From G965215145 sp965215145 (lineage in GTDB: Bacteria; Bacteroidota; Rhodothermia; Rhodothermales; JANQRZ01), in contig OZ244038.1 of assembly GCA_965215145.1 (NCBI GenBank), forward strand, positions 744,001 to 808,000: a DNA stretch of 64,000 nt, given 5' to 3'. The notes under the pieces were generated by a model that was not told the origin of the DNA, made no database searches, and saw only the letters and a program-made list of their open reading frames with translations. Below are positions 43,220-51,412 of this stretch, piece by piece. Position 1 is the first letter of the stretch. Each line of letters begins with the position of its first letter. The translations under genes were made by a program, and so were the position numbers.

Positions 43220-45580
43220 ATGGCCGGATCCTCCCGCCTCGCCCGCGCCGCCGGGCGAGCCGCCACCCGCCCCGCACGCCAGACGTGGGCCGCGCTCCGC
43301 GACCCGAAACGGAGCGTGTGGGACAAGTTGGGAATCCTCCTCGCGCTCAGCGCCGGCGGGCTCGTGCTCGCAGCGGTTGGGCTCCTGGGGTACGTGGCAT
43401 TGGTGATCGCGCCGGCGGCGCCGTCGGGGATGGCGCTGGAGCGGCGGGCGGCGGCGCGGCCCTCGGTCGTCCTCGCAGCCGACGGCTCGGAGCTGGCGCA
43501 GTTCGGCAGCGGCACCGGCCGCTGGGTCCCGCTCGACTCCGTCGCGGCGCCGTTCCTGGACGCGCTGCTGGCCGTCGAGGACCGGCGGTTCTACGAGCAC
43601 GGCGGGGTCCACGCGCGGCGTACGCTGACGGCGTTCCTGAAGACGCTCGCCGGCGACGCCGAGGGCGGCAGCACGATCACGCAGCAGCTCGCCCGGAACC
43701 TCTACCCCGAGCGGATCGGCCGCGCGCCCTCCGCCCGTCGCAAGCTGATGGAGATGGTGGCGGCCCGCCGGATCGAGAGGGCGCGCACGAAGGACGAGAT
43801 CCTCGCGGCCTACGTCAACACCGCCCCCTTCCTCTACAACGCCGTCGGCGTCGAGCGGGGGGCGCGCACGTACTTCGGGGTGAGCGCGGCGGACCTCACC
43901 GCGCCGCAGGCCGCGACGCTCGTGGCGATGCTGAAGGGGCCGAGCCGCTACAACCCCGTCCGCCACCCCGAGCGCGCCCGCGCCCGCCGCGACCTCGTGC
44001 TCCGGCAGATGGCCGCCGCCGGGGCCCTCGACCCCGCCTCGGCCGACTCGCTCGTTGGGCAGCCGCTCGGCCTCCGCTTCCAGCCGCTCGACGGCGACCC
44101 CAGCACCGCGCCGCACTTCACCCGGTACGTCCGCGCGTGGCTCGGGGACTGGGCCGCCGAGCGCGGCCACGACCTCGGCGCCGACGGCCTCACGATCCAC
44201 ACCACCCTCGATCCCCGGCTGCAAAGGCTCGCCGAGGCCGCCGTCCGCGAGCGCGGCGACGCACTGCAGGCCCGCGCCGAGCGGGCCTGGGGCGGCCCCG
44301 GCTTCCCCCGGTTCTGGCGTCGCCATCATGCCTTCGAAGGACGGGTGATCCGGGAGAGTCGAGCGTTTCGCGCAGCCGTCACCGCTGGAGGGGAGGATGC
44401 TGCTGTGCTCGACCGCCTCCGCGCCGATCGGGCCTTCGTGGACTCGGTGCGGGCGCGCGAGACGCGGCTGGAGGTCGGGTTCGTCGCCATCGAGCCGGCG
44501 ACGGGGCAGGTCCGCGCGTGGGTCGGCAGCCGCGACTTCGGGCGGACGCCGTTCGACCACGTCCGCCAGGCGCGCCGCCAGCCGGGGAGCACGTTCAAGC
44601 CGTTCGTCTACGCCGCCGCGCTGCGCCGCGGCCTCCAGCCCGGCGACACCTTCGCCGACACGCCGCCGGAGGTCCGCGCCGGCGGGCAGGTGTGGCGGCC
44701 GACGAACGACGGCGCCGCCTCCGGCCGCGAGACGACGCTGACGGCGGGGCTGGCCTACTCGAAAAACACCGTCACCGCTCGCGTGATGCTGGAGGTCGGC
44801 CCGGCGGCGGTGGCGCGGGTGGCCCGCGCGGCGGGCGTCCGCGAGAGCCCGCTCGACGAGGTGCCGTCGCTGGCGCTCGGGACGAGCCCCGTGACGCTCC
44901 TGGAGATGGCGACGGCCTACGGCACCCTCGCCGGCGGCGGCCGCTACCGCGTGCCCGTCCCCGTCGCCCGCATCGAGGACCGGCGGGGGCGGACGCTCGC
45001 CGAGTTCGGGAGCCCGTCCGAGCGGGCGATTCCGCAGGACGTGGCGCGGACCGTCGTGGCGATGCTGCGCGGGGCCGTCGAGCGCGGCACCGCCCGGAGC
45101 CTCCGCACCGACTTCGGCGTGACGGCCGACGTGGCGGGCAAGACCGGGACCACGCAGCGCGGCGCCGACGGGTGGTTCCTGGCGATGCACCCGGACCTCG
45201 TGGCCGGCGCGTGGGTCGGCTTCCCCGAGCCGACGGTGACGTTCGGCTCCGACCGGTGGGGGCAGGGGGCGCACACGGCGCTCCCCGTCGTCGGGGACTT
45301 CCTCCGCGAGGCGCAGCACCTCCTCCCCGAGCGCCGCTTCCCGACGCCCGCTCGGTTCCGCGAGCCCGGCTCGATCTGGGAGCGCAGCCGGCCGTGGTGG
45401 GAGGAGCTGTGGGCCGAGGGGGACTCCCTCTACCGCGCCGACTCGATCTACTTCGCGGACTCCCTGTTTCTCCGGGAGGATCTCGGGCCCAAGCCTGAGA
45501 CGCCTGTGCAGCGGCTCTACGAGCGCGAGGGCGAAGACCTCGACGCCGACCTCGGTCGCGCAGGCCAGGACGGCGGCTAA
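43220..45580 (+). CDS. Class A penicillin-binding protein (transglycosylase/transpeptidase)
   Basis: 786 residues from the ATG at 43220; the frame is open from 42140 but that part is antisense to the GH113-like gene. One N-terminal membrane span (about residues 38-65) anchors it in the inner membrane. The GT51 domain has LAVEDRRFYEHGG (about 115-127) and EGGSTITQQLARNLYPE. The transpeptidase domain has the serine in PGSTFKPFVYA (about 455), the SxN motif in YSKNTV (about 514) and AGKTGTTQRGADGWF (about 640). It polymerises and cross-links peptidoglycan. The C-terminal tail is acidic and probably disordered. Confidence 0.93.
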   Translation: MAGSSRLARAAGRAATRPARQTWAALRDPKRSVWDKLGILLALSAGGLVLAAVGLLGYVALVIAPAAPSGMALERRAAARPSVVLAADGSELAQFGSGTGRWVPLDSVAAPFLDALLAVEDRRFYEHGGVHARRTLTAFLKTLAGDAEGGSTITQQLARNLYPERIGRAPSARRKLMEMVAARRIERARTKDEILAAYVNTAPFLYNAVGVERGARTYFGVSAADLTAPQAATLVAMLKGPSRYNPVRHPERARARRDLVLRQMAAAGALDPASADSLVGQPLGLRFQPLDGDPSTAPHFTRYVRAWLGDWAAERGHDLGADGLTIHTTLDPRLQRLAEAAVRERGDALQARAERAWGGPGFPRFWRRHHAFEGRVIRESRAFRAAVTAGGEDAAVLDRLRADRAFVDSVRARETRLEVGFVAIEPATGQVRAWVGSRDFGRTPFDHVRQARRQPGSTFKPFVYAAALRRGLQPGDTFADTPPEVRAGGQVWRPTNDGAASGRETTLTAGLAYSKNTVTARVMLEVGPAAVARVARAAGVRESPLDEVPSLALGTSPVTLLEMATAYGTLAGGGRYRVPVPVARIEDRRGRTLAEFGSPSERAIPQDVARTVVAMLRGAVERGTARSLRTDFGVTADVAGKTGTTQRGADGWFLAMHPDLVAGAWVGFPEPTVTFGSDRWGQGAHTALPVVGDFLREAQHLLPERRFPTPARFREPGSIWERSRPWWEELWAEGDSLYRADSIYFADSLFLREDLGPKPETPVQRLYEREGEDLDADLGRAGQDGG

Positions 45581-45594
45581 ACGGTCTGTTTAGC
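45576..45594 (+). terminator. Hairpin overlapping the PBP stop codon
   Basis: GCTAAAC-GGTCT-GTTTAGC, a 7-bp stem that includes the TAA stop. No T-run follows, so a terminator role is only possible. Confidence 0.3.
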
Positions 45595-45663
45595 TCAGAA
45601 CGGCGGGTCCGGGAACGGGGACGGTGCGGGGAACGTCCACCCCGGACGCCGCCGACCTAGCTA

Positions 45664-45694
45664 TTGCGGCGAGCCGTTTGGTAGGGTCTATCTT
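45664..45694 (+). promoter_or_regulatory. Promoter: TTGCGG, 19 nt, TATCTT
   Basis: The TAnnTT element (TATCTTTA) is 22 nt before the acyl-CoA dehydrogenase ATG, with TTGCGG 19 nt upstream of it. Confidence 0.45.
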
Positions 45695-45718
45695 TACTCG
45701 GCCTCCACCACGCCTCCC

Positions 45719-47341
45719 ATGCCCGCTGCCCGTTCCCGCCCCGCCGCCTCCGAGCCCCGCGCCGCCGAGCTTCGGAGCGTTGGCGCCGCCAAGCCCCGCG
45801 TCCCGCTCTCCGAGTTCCTCGAGCGTTACCGCGCCACGCTCCGCCGCGTCTTCCGCCGCCGCGTCGACGCCGATGAGATGGCGGCCGAGCGCGGGCTGCC
45901 GCCGTTCGTCCTCCGCGACGTGTTCGCTGCGCAGCCGATCTCGACGTTCCTCCCCGAGGAGCACGGCGGGCGCGGCGGCCACATCCACGAGGCCCTCGCG
46001 GTGCTGGAGGCGTCGAGCTACGAGTCGCTCGCGCTCGGGCTGACCGTGGGGATCAACGGCGGGCTCTTCGCGCAGCCCCTCACGAAGTACGGCGAGGACG
46101 GCGTCAAGCGCGAGATCCTCCCGCAGCTCGCCGAGGGACGCGCGCTCGGGGGGCTGATGATCACGGAGCCGGCCTACGGCTCGGAGGCCCTCAGCATGCA
46201 GACGAACTGGGCCGAGGAGGACGGCCGCTACCGCCTCGAAGGCACCAAGCACTGGGGCGGGCTCACCGGCTGGGCCGACTACTGGATCGTCGCCGCGCGC
46301 CACCGCACGGAGGCCGGGCTGGAGCGCGACGTGGACCTCTTCGTCTGCGCGCAGAATGAGCCCGAGCAGTACATCGAGGTCGAGGAGGTCTACCGCAACC
46401 TCGGCCTCTACGGCATCCCCTACGGCCGCAACCGGATCGACCTCCGCGTCCCGCGCGAGCACCGCCTCGAACCCGCCCAGGGCGGCGCCTCGACCGGGGT
46501 CACGATGCTGCTCGACCTCCTCCACCGGAGCCGGATGCAGATCCCCGGCATGGCCCTCGGCTCCATCCGCCGGACGCTCGACGAGGCCGTGGCCCACTGC
46601 CGCGAGCGCGTCGTCGGCGGGCGGCCCCTCTTCGACTACGACCAGGTCCGCGCCCGCATCGCGCGGATCCAGGCGCAGTTCACCGTCACCAGCGCGATGT
46701 GCCTCTGGACGGCCGAGCACGCCGCCATCGAGAACGACCTCTCGCGCGAGGGCGTCCCGGCGAACGCCTTCAAGACCGTCTGCACCGACTTCATGCAGAG
46801 CGCGGCGCAGTCGTTCCTCCAGCTCTCCGGCGCCAACGGCTACCGCCTCGACCACCCCGCCGGCCGCGCCGTCGTGGACAGCCGCCCGTTCCAGATCTTC
46901 GAGGGCTCCAACGACATCCTCTACGAGCAGCTCACGCAGGCGTTCATGAAGGGGATGCGCCGCGTGAAGGAGACGAACCTCTACCGCTACCTCAAGCAGG
47001 ACGACCTCACCGCCCGCGCCGCCGACCACCTCCGCGAGCTGCTCGACTTCGAGGTCGACCCGCAGATGCCGCAGCGCAAGCTCGTCGAGCTCGGCCGCGC
47101 CCTCGGGCGGATCGTCTCGATGGACGCCACCATCGAGCTCGGCACGCGGGGCTTCCGCGGGGACCTCGTGGCGAGCGCGCTCGTGACGATGCGCGAGGAG
47201 GTGGCCGCCATCCTCAGCCGGTTCCGCGAGACCAGGCTCGCCGAGGTCGTCGAGAGCTACGCCGAGGAGAGCAGCTGGCTCCCGCTGGTCGCCACGCCCG
47301 AGCCCCCTACCAGCCCGCGCCCGCTGCCACGCTGGGGTTGA
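45719..47341 (+). CDS. Acyl-CoA dehydrogenase family protein
   Basis: 540 residues, longer than the usual 380-400 because of an N-terminal extension and a C-terminal helical segment. The order fits the family: FLPEEHGGRGGHIHEALAVL, the FAD/substrate loop LGGLMITEPAYGSEALSMQ, the beta domain GTKHWGGLTGWADYWIV, and the C-terminal bundle with ANGYRLDHPAGRAVVDSRP and IFEGSNDILYEQLTQAFMKG. Oxidises acyl-CoA thioesters to enoyl-CoA and passes electrons to ETF. The substrate chain length cannot be inferred. It is monocistronic, ending against queE. Confidence 0.88.
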   Translation: MPAARSRPAASEPRAAELRSVGAAKPRVPLSEFLERYRATLRRVFRRRVDADEMAAERGLPPFVLRDVFAAQPISTFLPEEHGGRGGHIHEALAVLEASSYESLALGLTVGINGGLFAQPLTKYGEDGVKREILPQLAEGRALGGLMITEPAYGSEALSMQTNWAEEDGRYRLEGTKHWGGLTGWADYWIVAARHRTEAGLERDVDLFVCAQNEPEQYIEVEEVYRNLGLYGIPYGRNRIDLRVPREHRLEPAQGGASTGVTMLLDLLHRSRMQIPGMALGSIRRTLDEAVAHCRERVVGGRPLFDYDQVRARIARIQAQFTVTSAMCLWTAEHAAIENDLSREGVPANAFKTVCTDFMQSAAQSFLQLSGANGYRLDHPAGRAVVDSRPFQIFEGSNDILYEQLTQAFMKGMRRVKETNLYRYLKQDDLTARAADHLRELLDFEVDPQMPQRKLVELGRALGRIVSMDATIELGTRGFRGDLVASALVTMREEVAAILSRFRETRLAEVVESYAEESSWLPLVATPEPPTSPRPLPRWG

Positions 47342-47348
47342 GCCGCGC

Positions 47349-48119
47349 TCAGTCCACCCCCAGCACCTTGTGCGTCTGCACGGAGACGCGCCATGCGGGG
47401 TGGCGGTGGGCGAGGTCCACGGCGAGCCGGGTGGCCTCCGCGAGCCGGGGGCCGTCCTCAGGCTGGAGCCACAGGAACCGCCGCTCGCGACCGGCGACGA
47501 CAAGTGGCCGCGCGCGCTCGGCGAACGCGGCGTAGTCGCCGGGGCGGTAGTCGGGGACGACGAGCTTGAGCTCGTCCATCGCCTCCAGCACGAGGCGGTC
47601 TTCGGGGAGCTTCGGGCTGCACACGACCCAGTCGGGCCAACCGGCGGGGTCGGGGCCGAAGGCGTCGGCGAGGCGGACGGTGCCGTTGGTCTCGACGGCC
47701 ACCTCGAAGCCGGCGTCGCGAAGCGCCTCGACCAGCGGCGCGTCGGCCTGGAGCAGCGGCTCGCCGCCGGTGAGCACGACGAAGCGGACGGGGTCGGCCG
47801 GGTTCGCCTCGGCGCCGACGCGGGCGGCCTCGGCGGCGAGGTCGGCGGCGGAGAGCTTGACGGCACCCTGCTTGGTGAAGTCGGTGTCGCACCAGCGCGG
47901 GCAGTCGGCGCCGGAGCGGTCGGCGTCGCGGGCGCGGTCGGCCTCGTGGCCGGTCCACAGGTTGCACCCGGCGAGGCGGACGAACACGGCGGGCCGGCCG
48001 GCCCACGCGCCCTCGCCCTGGAGCGTCCGCCAGAGCGCCTTCACCGCGTACCGCTTCTGGCCCGGCGGGGAGTCCGCAATCCGGATGGCGAGGGCGGTTT
48101 CGGTCGTGACCGCGCTCAT
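47349..48119 (-). CDS. queE: 7-carboxy-7-deazaguanine synthase (radical SAM)
   Basis: 256 residues. FYSLQGEG-like element LWRTLQGEGAWAGRPAVFVR is followed by the cluster cysteines in an expanded form, C-x20-C-x2-C (CNLWTGHE... CPRWCDTDF), seen in one QueE subgroup. FVVLTGGEPLLQ contacts SAM, and VAVETNGTVRL completes the barrel. It converts carboxytetrahydropterin to 7-carboxy-7-deazaguanine, the step before QueC. The start overlaps the queC stop by 4 nt, so queC-queE form one transcript. Confidence 0.93.
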   Translation of the reverse strand: MSAVTTETALAIRIADSPPGQKRYAVKALWRTLQGEGAWAGRPAVFVRLAGCNLWTGHEADRARDADRSGADCPRWCDTDFTKQGAVKLSAADLAAEAARVGAEANPADPVRFVVLTGGEPLLQADAPLVEALRDAGFEVAVETNGTVRLADAFGPDPAGWPDWVVCSPKLPEDRLVLEAMDELKLVVPDYRPGDYAAFAERARPLVVAGRERRFLWLQPEDGPRLAEATRLAVDLAHRHPAWRVSVQTHKVLGVD

Positions 48120-48847
48120 ACCCAGCCCTTCTCTCTTGCCTCCTCATAGCCCTTCGCCCGGAGGACCGACGCCGGGTTGTCGAGGCGGCCGTAGCCCCAC
48201 GGGTGCCGCTCCGAGCGGTCGCCGTGGTAGTCGGTGTGGCTGTGCTCGCGGACGGCCTCCAGCACGTCCACGCCCGCGACGGCGCCGAGGTCGCGGGCGA
48301 GCCGCCACGTCTCGGCCTTCGTGAGGTGCATCAGCGGCGTGTGGATGCGGACCTCGGCGTCGAGGGCGAGGCTGAGCGTGCGGGTTTGGCTCTGGATGAA
48401 GCCGAGGCGGCAGTCGGGGTAGCCGGAGTAGTCCGCCTCGCACATCCCCCCGACGAGGTCGTGGATCCCGCGGGTGAAGCCATACGACGCGGCGGCCGTG
48501 AGGAACAGCGCGTTCCGACCGGGGACGAACGAGGCCGGGAGGTCCGGCGCGAGCGCGTGCGGGGCGTTCGTGTCGCCGGGCTCGGTGAGGGCGCTGCCGG
48601 AGAGGAGGCCGGTGAGGTCGAGCACGGCGAGGGGGACCCCCGCCGCGTCGGCGATCACGCGGGCCTGCTCCAGCTCGACGGCGTGGCGCTGCCCGTACCG
48701 GAAGGCCACGGCCTCGACGCGCTCGAACTTCTCCAGCGCCCAGAACAGGCAGGTCGTCGAGTCCTGCCCGCCGGAGAACAGCACGAGCGCCGGCCGCGCC
48801 ACGGGCGGCGCGTCGAGCGCGGGGCAGTCGAGGGTCAGCGGCTCCAT
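48116..48847 (-). CDS. queC: 7-cyano-7-deazaguanine synthase
   Basis: 243 residues. PP-loop ATPase motif LVLFSGGQDSTTCLFWALE (residues about 26-44), then RYGQRHAVELEQARVIADAA and VPGRNALFLTAAASYG. A cysteine-rich zinc site is less obvious than in E. coli QueC; MCEADYSGYPDCR holds two of the cysteines. The gene product turns 7-carboxy-7-deazaguanine into preQ0 with ATP and ammonia. It is the first gene of the minus-strand queC-queE pair and is divergent from queF. Confidence 0.93.
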   Translation of the reverse strand: MEPLTLDCPALDAPPVARPALVLFSGGQDSTTCLFWALEKFERVEAVAFRYGQRHAVELEQARVIADAAGVPLAVLDLTGLLSGSALTEPGDTNAPHALAPDLPASFVPGRNALFLTAAASYGFTRGIHDLVGGMCEADYSGYPDCRLGFIQSQTRTLSLALDAEVRIHTPLMHLTKAETWRLARDLGAVAGVDVLEAVREHSHTDYHGDRSERHPWGYGRLDNPASVLRAKGYEEAREKGWV

Positions 48848-48910
48848 CGGGGCAGCGTACGCGCGAACGGGCGCTAGCCTCCCATCCGCCCCGAATTCCG
48901 CAGATTCCCC

Positions 48911-49007
48911 ACGAACCGTAGTCCGTAGTTCGTAGTCCGTAGGGACGCCCGCAGCAGAACGTCGCGGTCACGAGCCCTTACGCAGTACGCCCTACTCGTT
49001 ACGAACT
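48911..49007. repeat. CGTAGT-type inverted repeat upstream of queF
   Basis: Left arm CGTAGTCCGTAGTTCGTAG, right arm CCCTTACGCAGTACGCCCTA and TCGTTACGAACTA, which is followed immediately by the queF ATG. Related to the element at 35221-35310. It fills the queC-queF divergent spacer. Confidence 0.6.
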
Positions 49008-49508
49008 ATGCCCGACTACCTCGCCGACGCGCAGCGTCACACCGAGCAGGCCCTCGCCCACATGGCGAAGTACGGCGTCCGCCCCGAGGGGCAGGTCCGC
49101 CCGTTCTTCCCGCCCGAGGCCCGGCAGGCCGAGGTCCACCGGCTGCCCTACGAGCACGCCGCCCGGCAGGTCGTCGTCTATGAGACCGAGCCCGGCGAGT
49201 TCACCGCCGTCTGCCCCTTCTCCGGCCTCCCCGACTTCGGCACCGTCCGCGTCGAGTACGTGCCGGGAAGCTGGATCCTGGAGCTGAAGAGCCTGAAGTA
49301 CTACCTCGTCTCGTGGCGCCAGGTCGGCGCGGCGCAGGAGGACATCACGGCCCTGATGTTCGAGGACCTGAGGCGCCGCCTCGACGACCCCGAGCGGCTC
49401 GTCGTGACCACGGTCTACAACGTCCGCGGCGGGATGAACACGACGTGCACCGTGGACAGCCGGCAGCAGCGGGGAGGCACGCGCGAGGCGTCCGGCGATG
49501 GCCGCTGA
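49008..49508 (+). CDS. queF: NADPH-dependent preQ0 reductase
   Basis: 166 residues, the short (YkvM-like) QueF type. The catalytic Cys and Asp lie in FTAVCPFSGLPDFGTV, and the signature ELKSLKYYLVSWR (NADPH-binding E-S/L-K-S-x-K) follows. It reduces preQ0 nitrile to preQ1, the last free-base step to queuosine; QueE, QueC and QueF are all encoded here, while QueD is not seen. The ATG at 49008 abuts the repeat. The last 11 nt overlap the tspO start. Confidence 0.94.
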   Translation: MPDYLADAQRHTEQALAHMAKYGVRPEGQVRPFFPPEARQAEVHRLPYEHAARQVVVYETEPGEFTAVCPFSGLPDFGTVRVEYVPGSWILELKSLKYYLVSWRQVGAAQEDITALMFEDLRRRLDDPERLVVTTVYNVRGGMNTTCTVDSRQQRGGTREASGDGR

Positions 49509-49980
49509 GTCCAGGCTGAAGCAGGTCGGGATCGCCGCGCTGTTCGTGCTCGGCTGCGAGGCCGTCGGGCTCCTCGGCGCCGTGTTCACCGACACGGGCG
49601 GGTGGTACGAGGCGTTGGAGAAACCCTTCTTCCAGCCGCCGAGATGGCTGTTCGCGCCGGTGTGGACGGCGCTCTACGCGTTGATGGGCGTCGCGGCGTA
49701 CCTCGTCTGGCGGGAGGGAACTCGGCGGCGGGAGGTTCGGGTTGCGCTTGGACTATTCGCGGCGCAGCTCGTCCTGAACGGGCTCTGGACGCCGCTCTTC
49801 TTCGGCGCGCACCTCGTCGGCGTCGGGGCCGCCGTGCTCGTCGCGCTGTGGGTCGTGCTCGCGCTGACGGTGCGGGCGTTCTTCCGCCTCCGGCGCCTCG
49901 CCGGGTGGCTGCTCGTCCCGTACCTCCTCTGGGTGACCTACGCCGCCGCGCTGAACGTCGCCATCCTCGCGCTGAACTGA
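49498..49980 (+). CDS. tspO: TspO/MBR family membrane protein
   Basis: 160 residues with five membrane segments. Family pattern: FTDTGGWYEALEKPFFQPPR and the WLFAPVWTALYALMG tryptophan-rich region, then LVLNGLWTPLFFGAHLVG and LLVPYLLWVTYAAALNVAI. TspO proteins bind porphyrins and sterol-like ligands in the outer or inner membrane, and in Rhodobacter influence tetrapyrrole use. The start lies within queF by 11 nt, so translation is probably coupled. The relation to queuosine is not known. Confidence 0.9.
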   Translation: MAAESRLKQVGIAALFVLGCEAVGLLGAVFTDTGGWYEALEKPFFQPPRWLFAPVWTALYALMGVAAYLVWREGTRRREVRVALGLFAAQLVLNGLWTPLFFGAHLVGVGAAVLVALWVVLALTVRAFFRLRRLAGWLLVPYLLWVTYAAALNVAILALN

Positions 49981-49984
49981 CGCG

Positions 49985-50030
49985 GCCCCTCCGCCGCTGT
50001 GCGGCTCCTCCCCTCGGCAAGGGGAGGAGT
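49985..50030. repeat. CCCCTCCGCCGCTG...GGGGAGGAG repeat (copy 1) with hairpin
   Basis: Includes the 10-bp stem CTCCTCCCCT / AGGGGAGGAG (50005-50029) just after the tspO stop. A near-identical copy is at 56802-56845. It may act as a terminator. Confidence 0.65.
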
Positions 50031-50316
50031 AACGGTGAGGCGGCGCGTGAGCTCCGCAGGGTCCGGGTGGCCCTCGGGGCTTCACCCGTGTGCAGATCGG
50101 GCGAGCTACGCGCTGAGCCAGCGCATAGGGTGTGTAGATCGGCGCTGTGTTGATGCGCCCGCTCCTGAGTCCGCGCGGCGCTCTCCTTCCCCTGCCTCCC
50201 TCGGAACCCAGGCGGCCGTCGGGGCGAGCGCTCGGGATGATATCCGTCGCAACACCTACCTGTGAACAAACAGGGTTTTGTAAATGATAGCCTTGAATCA
50301 CGAAGTGTAGTGGTCA
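50031..50316. other. Intergenic region without a recognised gene
   Basis: About 290 bp between tspO and the next T9SS cargo gene. ORFs on both strands here have no coding signature. The segment after 50240 is unusually AT-rich for this genome (for example AACAGGGTTTTGTAAATGATAG written here in part as AGGGTTTTGTAAATGATAG), as expected of a promoter region. Confidence 0.5.
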
Positions 50317-50349
50317 TTTGGAATCACCGCTGTGCCCCCCTTATATATC
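50317..50349 (+). promoter_or_regulatory. Possible Bacteroidota-type promoter: TTTG, 21 nt, TATATATC
   Basis: TTTG at 50317 and TATATATC at 50342 resemble the -33 TTTG and -7 TAnnTTTG boxes of Bacteroidota. They lie about 73 nt before the ATG at 50422. Confidence 0.35.
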
Positions 50350-50421
50350 CACACCCCTCCTCGACTGCTCTTCGCGGCTGCCCCGCCCGCACCCGCCCGC
50401 GCCGCCCCGACCCCTCCACCC

Positions 50422-51356
50422 ATGCCGCTGCCCCCTGCACGCCTAGCCTGCGCCGTCCTGGCCCTCCTCGCCGCGCTCGCCGCCGCCCAGGACCCCGAGG
50501 TCGTCGGCTTTGAAGTCGTCGCCGAGGACAACGGCGACGTCATCAACGGGCTCGACAACGGGACGACCCTCTCGCTCCAGGACCTCCCGGCCTTCCCGGC
50601 GTCGCGGACACCGTGATGTTCCGGGTCGTGGACGGGGAAGACACGGAGACGGAGTTCCAGACGGAGGCCGAAGCCTTCTTCGGCACGGCCGCCGCGAGCG
50701 CCTCGGGGGCCGGGGCCGGGTACAACGCGGGCGTCGCGACGGCTACGAGCGCGAAGACCCGCGCCGACGGCCGGGCGCCGAACCCCGTGGCGGAGCCGGC
50801 CGCACCCCTCAACCTCCGCGCGCGCGCCCTCGACCGGGCCGCCCTCCTCGAGTGGGAGACGCCGGCACCTACGGCCTCGGCTAAAGCCACCTTCGCCGTG
50901 GAGCGCTGGATGGACGGGACGTTCGCCCCCGTCGGCACCGTCGACGCCCCCGAGGCCGACAGCGCCGGCGTCCGCCGCTACGCCCTCCAGACCCGCGTCC
51001 CCTCGGGCCGCCACCGCTTCCGGGTGACCCCCCTCGGCGGCTCCCCCGAGGCGGACGGCCGGGAGGTCAGCGTCGTCGCCGGGCTCGACGGGGCGTTCGC
51101 GCTCTCGGAGGTCCACCCGAACCCCCTCTCCGGAGCGGCCCGCCTGACCCTCATGCTCGCCGCGGAGGAGCGCGTCCGCGCCGAGGTCTACGACGCCCTC
51201 GGCCGCCGCGTCGCCGTCCTCCACGACGGCCCCCTCGCCCCGGAGGAGGAGCATGCCCTCGTGTTCGACGGGCGGGGCCTTGCCTCGGGGCTCTACCTCG
51301 TCCGCGTCACCGGCGAGTCGTTCGCCCAGACGCGGCGGGCGCTCGTCGTGCGCTGA
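50422..51356 (+). pseudogene. Secreted T9SS cargo gene with fibronectin-like domain, one-base frameshift
   Basis: The ATG at 50422 opens a signal peptide (MPLPPARLACAVLALLAALA) and the segment EVVGFEVVAEDNGDVINGLD. The frame stops at 50616, but the sequence continues in the next frame (DTVMFRVVDGEDTETEFQTE). Adding one G at 50598-50599 gives ...LPAFPGVADTVMFRV... and 311 residues. A fibronectin-III-like part (APLNLRARALDRAALLEWE) and a T9SS sorting domain (HPNPLSG, VYDALGRRVAVL, SGLYLVRVTG) follow. First of four cargo genes in a row. Confidence 0.8.
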
Positions 51357-51412
51357 GCCGGGACAGGTACGCCGCACCCCAGGCCCTCTTCCCTAAGTCG
51401 ACCCCGAACGCC

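Noticed and set aside
42014..45319. 1101-residue minus-strand frame continuing upstream of the GH113-like protein
   Set aside because: Only the part from the ATG at 43141 has a signal peptide and homology; the rest is antisense to the PBP gene.
48848..49007. Possible preQ1 riboswitch upstream of queF
   Set aside because: No preQ1 aptamer-like core was seen; the spacer is explained by an inverted repeat also found before arsS.
49753..50301. 182-residue minus-strand ORF after tspO
   Set aside because: Crosses tspO in antisense and the repeat at 49985; translation is low complexity.
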